Source: an uncultured Acetobacteraceae bacterium (GTDB lineage Bacteria > Pseudomonadota > Alphaproteobacteria > Acetobacterales > Acetobacteraceae). Taken from it: DNA of 6,233 bases. The first letter of the stretch is position 1. Every line of letters starts with the position of its first letter. The translations under genes were made by a program, and so were the position numbers. Where the stretch lies: positions 1-6,233 of the forward strand of contig CALGVL010000253.1 of NCBI GenBank assembly GCA_937930165.1, read 5' to 3'. The notes below the pieces were generated by a model. That model did no database searches. It was not told the DNA's origin and saw nothing but the letters and a program-made list of their open reading frames with translations. Positions 5,816-6,233 of this stretch are shown piece after piece.

Positions 5816-6233
5816 GGCGCCGAGGGGGTTCCGAGGTGCCTCTCGATGTCGTGCCGGAGGCGCGCGGCACAATAGCCATGCCGGAGGCGCGCGGGACAAT
5901 AGCTGCACCGGCAGCGCCCAGGGCAATAGCCGGCGCGCGGTGCTGGCGCAGGCACTCCTTGGCCTCGGCCTGCTCCGGGCAGGGGCGGCCCGGGCGGGCG
6001 GCCCAGTTCGCCTGCTGGTGCTCGGCGATAGCCTGACCGCCGGCTACGGCCTGCCTCAGGGCCAGGGATTCGTGCCGCGGCTGCAGGCGGCGCTGCGCGC
6101 GCAGGGGCATGACGTGCAGGTGCTGGATGCCGGCGTCTCCGGCGACACCACGGCGGGCGGGCTGGCGCGGCTGGACTGGGCGCTGGCGGACCAGCCGCAG
6201 GCGGTCATCGTGGAACTCGGCGGCAATGACGGG
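5814..6233 (+). CDS. tesA: GDSL-family arylesterase / acyl-CoA thioesterase TesA, 3'-truncated
   Basis: This is a TesA-type SGNH hydrolase, a periplasmic esterase acting on acyl thioesters, aryl esters or lysophospholipids. Block I is VLGDSLTAGYGLP with nucleophile Ser at 6030-6032. Block II is DAGVSGDTTAGGLARL, with the oxyanion Gly. Block III is VELGGNDG, with Asn at 6225-6227, ending at the window edge. The block V Asp/His lies beyond it. The start is uncertain. A signal peptide, SRRAVLAQALLGLGLLRAGAARA, precedes the catalytic domain and looks twin-arginine-like. The in-frame starts are ATG 5814, which gives an odd 40-residue Gly/Arg/Asn-rich lead made largely of tandem repeats, and GTG 5940, which removes both arginines and leaves no positive charge. 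I give the outer limit because the arginines belong to a plausible signal. ATG 5814 overlaps the ATPase ATG by two bases within CCATGG. Confidence 0.9.
   Translation, partial: MAPRGFRGASRCRAGGARHNSHAGGARDNSCTGSAQGNSRRAVLAQALLGLGLLRAGAARAGGPVRLLVLGDSLTAGYGLPQGQGFVPRLQAALRAQGHDVQVLDAGVSGDTTAGGLARLDWALADQPQAVIVELGGNDG
5852..5932. repeat. Three 27-bp tandem repeats between the ATPase and tesA
   Basis: Copies lie at 5852-5878, 5879-5905 and 5906-5932. Copies 1 and 2 agree at 24 of 27 positions; copy 3 agrees with copy 2 at 19 of 27. The unit begins TGCCGGAGGCGCGCGG and ends in ACAATAGC or GCAATAGC plus two variable bases. A partial fourth match (GGCGCGCGG, 5932-5940) follows. Because 27 is a multiple of three, the repeat keeps the tesA frame open, reading as nine-residue units AGGARHNSH, AGGARDNSC and TGSAQGNSR. 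It lies where promoters or operator sites of the divergent genes would be expected. Whether it is regulatory or a slippage product is unknown. Confidence 0.85.

Noticed and set aside
5816..5926. Upstream extension of the ATPase to TTG 5926 (297 residues)
   Set aside because: The extra 37 residues are repeat-derived, Pro/Arg-rich and unlike ABC ATPase N-termini; ATG 5815 gives a normal 260-residue length.
5852..5932. CRISPR array
   Set aside because: The three units are contiguous 27-bp tandem repeats with no unique spacers and no cas genes nearby.

Overview
The window is the left end of a GC-rich contig from an alphaproteobacterium. Gene order (fabD-fabG-acpP-fabF-mltG), protein wording and codon use with mostly G/C third positions suggest a Rhodospirillales member, probably Acetobacteraceae of the Roseomonas type. 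That placement is my judgement from memory of the families; no search was run.

Bases 1-75 are not genomic. They are an Illumina read-through artefact: 11 T's, the P7 flow-cell sequence, the 6-base index TGGTCA, and the index-read adapter. Genomic DNA starts at about base 76, inside fabD. An apparent GTG start at 42 lies wholly in adapter, so the fabD N-terminus is missing.

76-3788 is a fatty-acid synthesis (FAS II) cluster on the + strand: fabD (malonyl-CoA:ACP transacylase, 5'-truncated), fabG (3-ketoacyl-ACP reductase), acpP (acyl carrier protein) and fabF (3-ketoacyl-ACP synthase II). FabD loads malonate onto the ACP Ser37 phosphopantetheine, FabF condenses, and FabG reduces the beta-keto group. 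mltG, an inner-membrane lytic transglycosylase, follows fabF after 15 bases, linking membrane and wall synthesis in one probable transcript. The 533-base gap between fabG and acpP is unusual for the cluster. It holds a probable small hydrophobic protein gene (about 1793-2020) and a very strong GC hairpin (2156-2183) just before acpP.

4871-5815 is on the - strand and converges on mltG. It holds a YbbA/LolD-type ABC ATPase followed 3 bases later by a 52-residue predicted lipoprotein. A short GC hairpin lies between the convergent genes. No permease gene follows the ATPase.

From about 5814 to the right edge, divergent to the ATPase, is a TesA-type GDSL esterase, cut off after its block III motif. 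The ybbA/tesA divergent pair matches the arrangement known in E. coli. The interval between their reliable coding parts carries three 27-bp tandem repeats that obscure the true tesA start.

Most of the window is ordinary housekeeping DNA. I see no mobile element, CRISPR array, tRNA or rRNA, and no convincing new multi-gene system. The items most worth following are the small fabG-acpP gene, the pre-acpP hairpin, the lipoprotein paired with an ATPase lacking an adjacent permease, the repeats at the tesA start, and an Asp at the usual catalytic Asn position of FabG.
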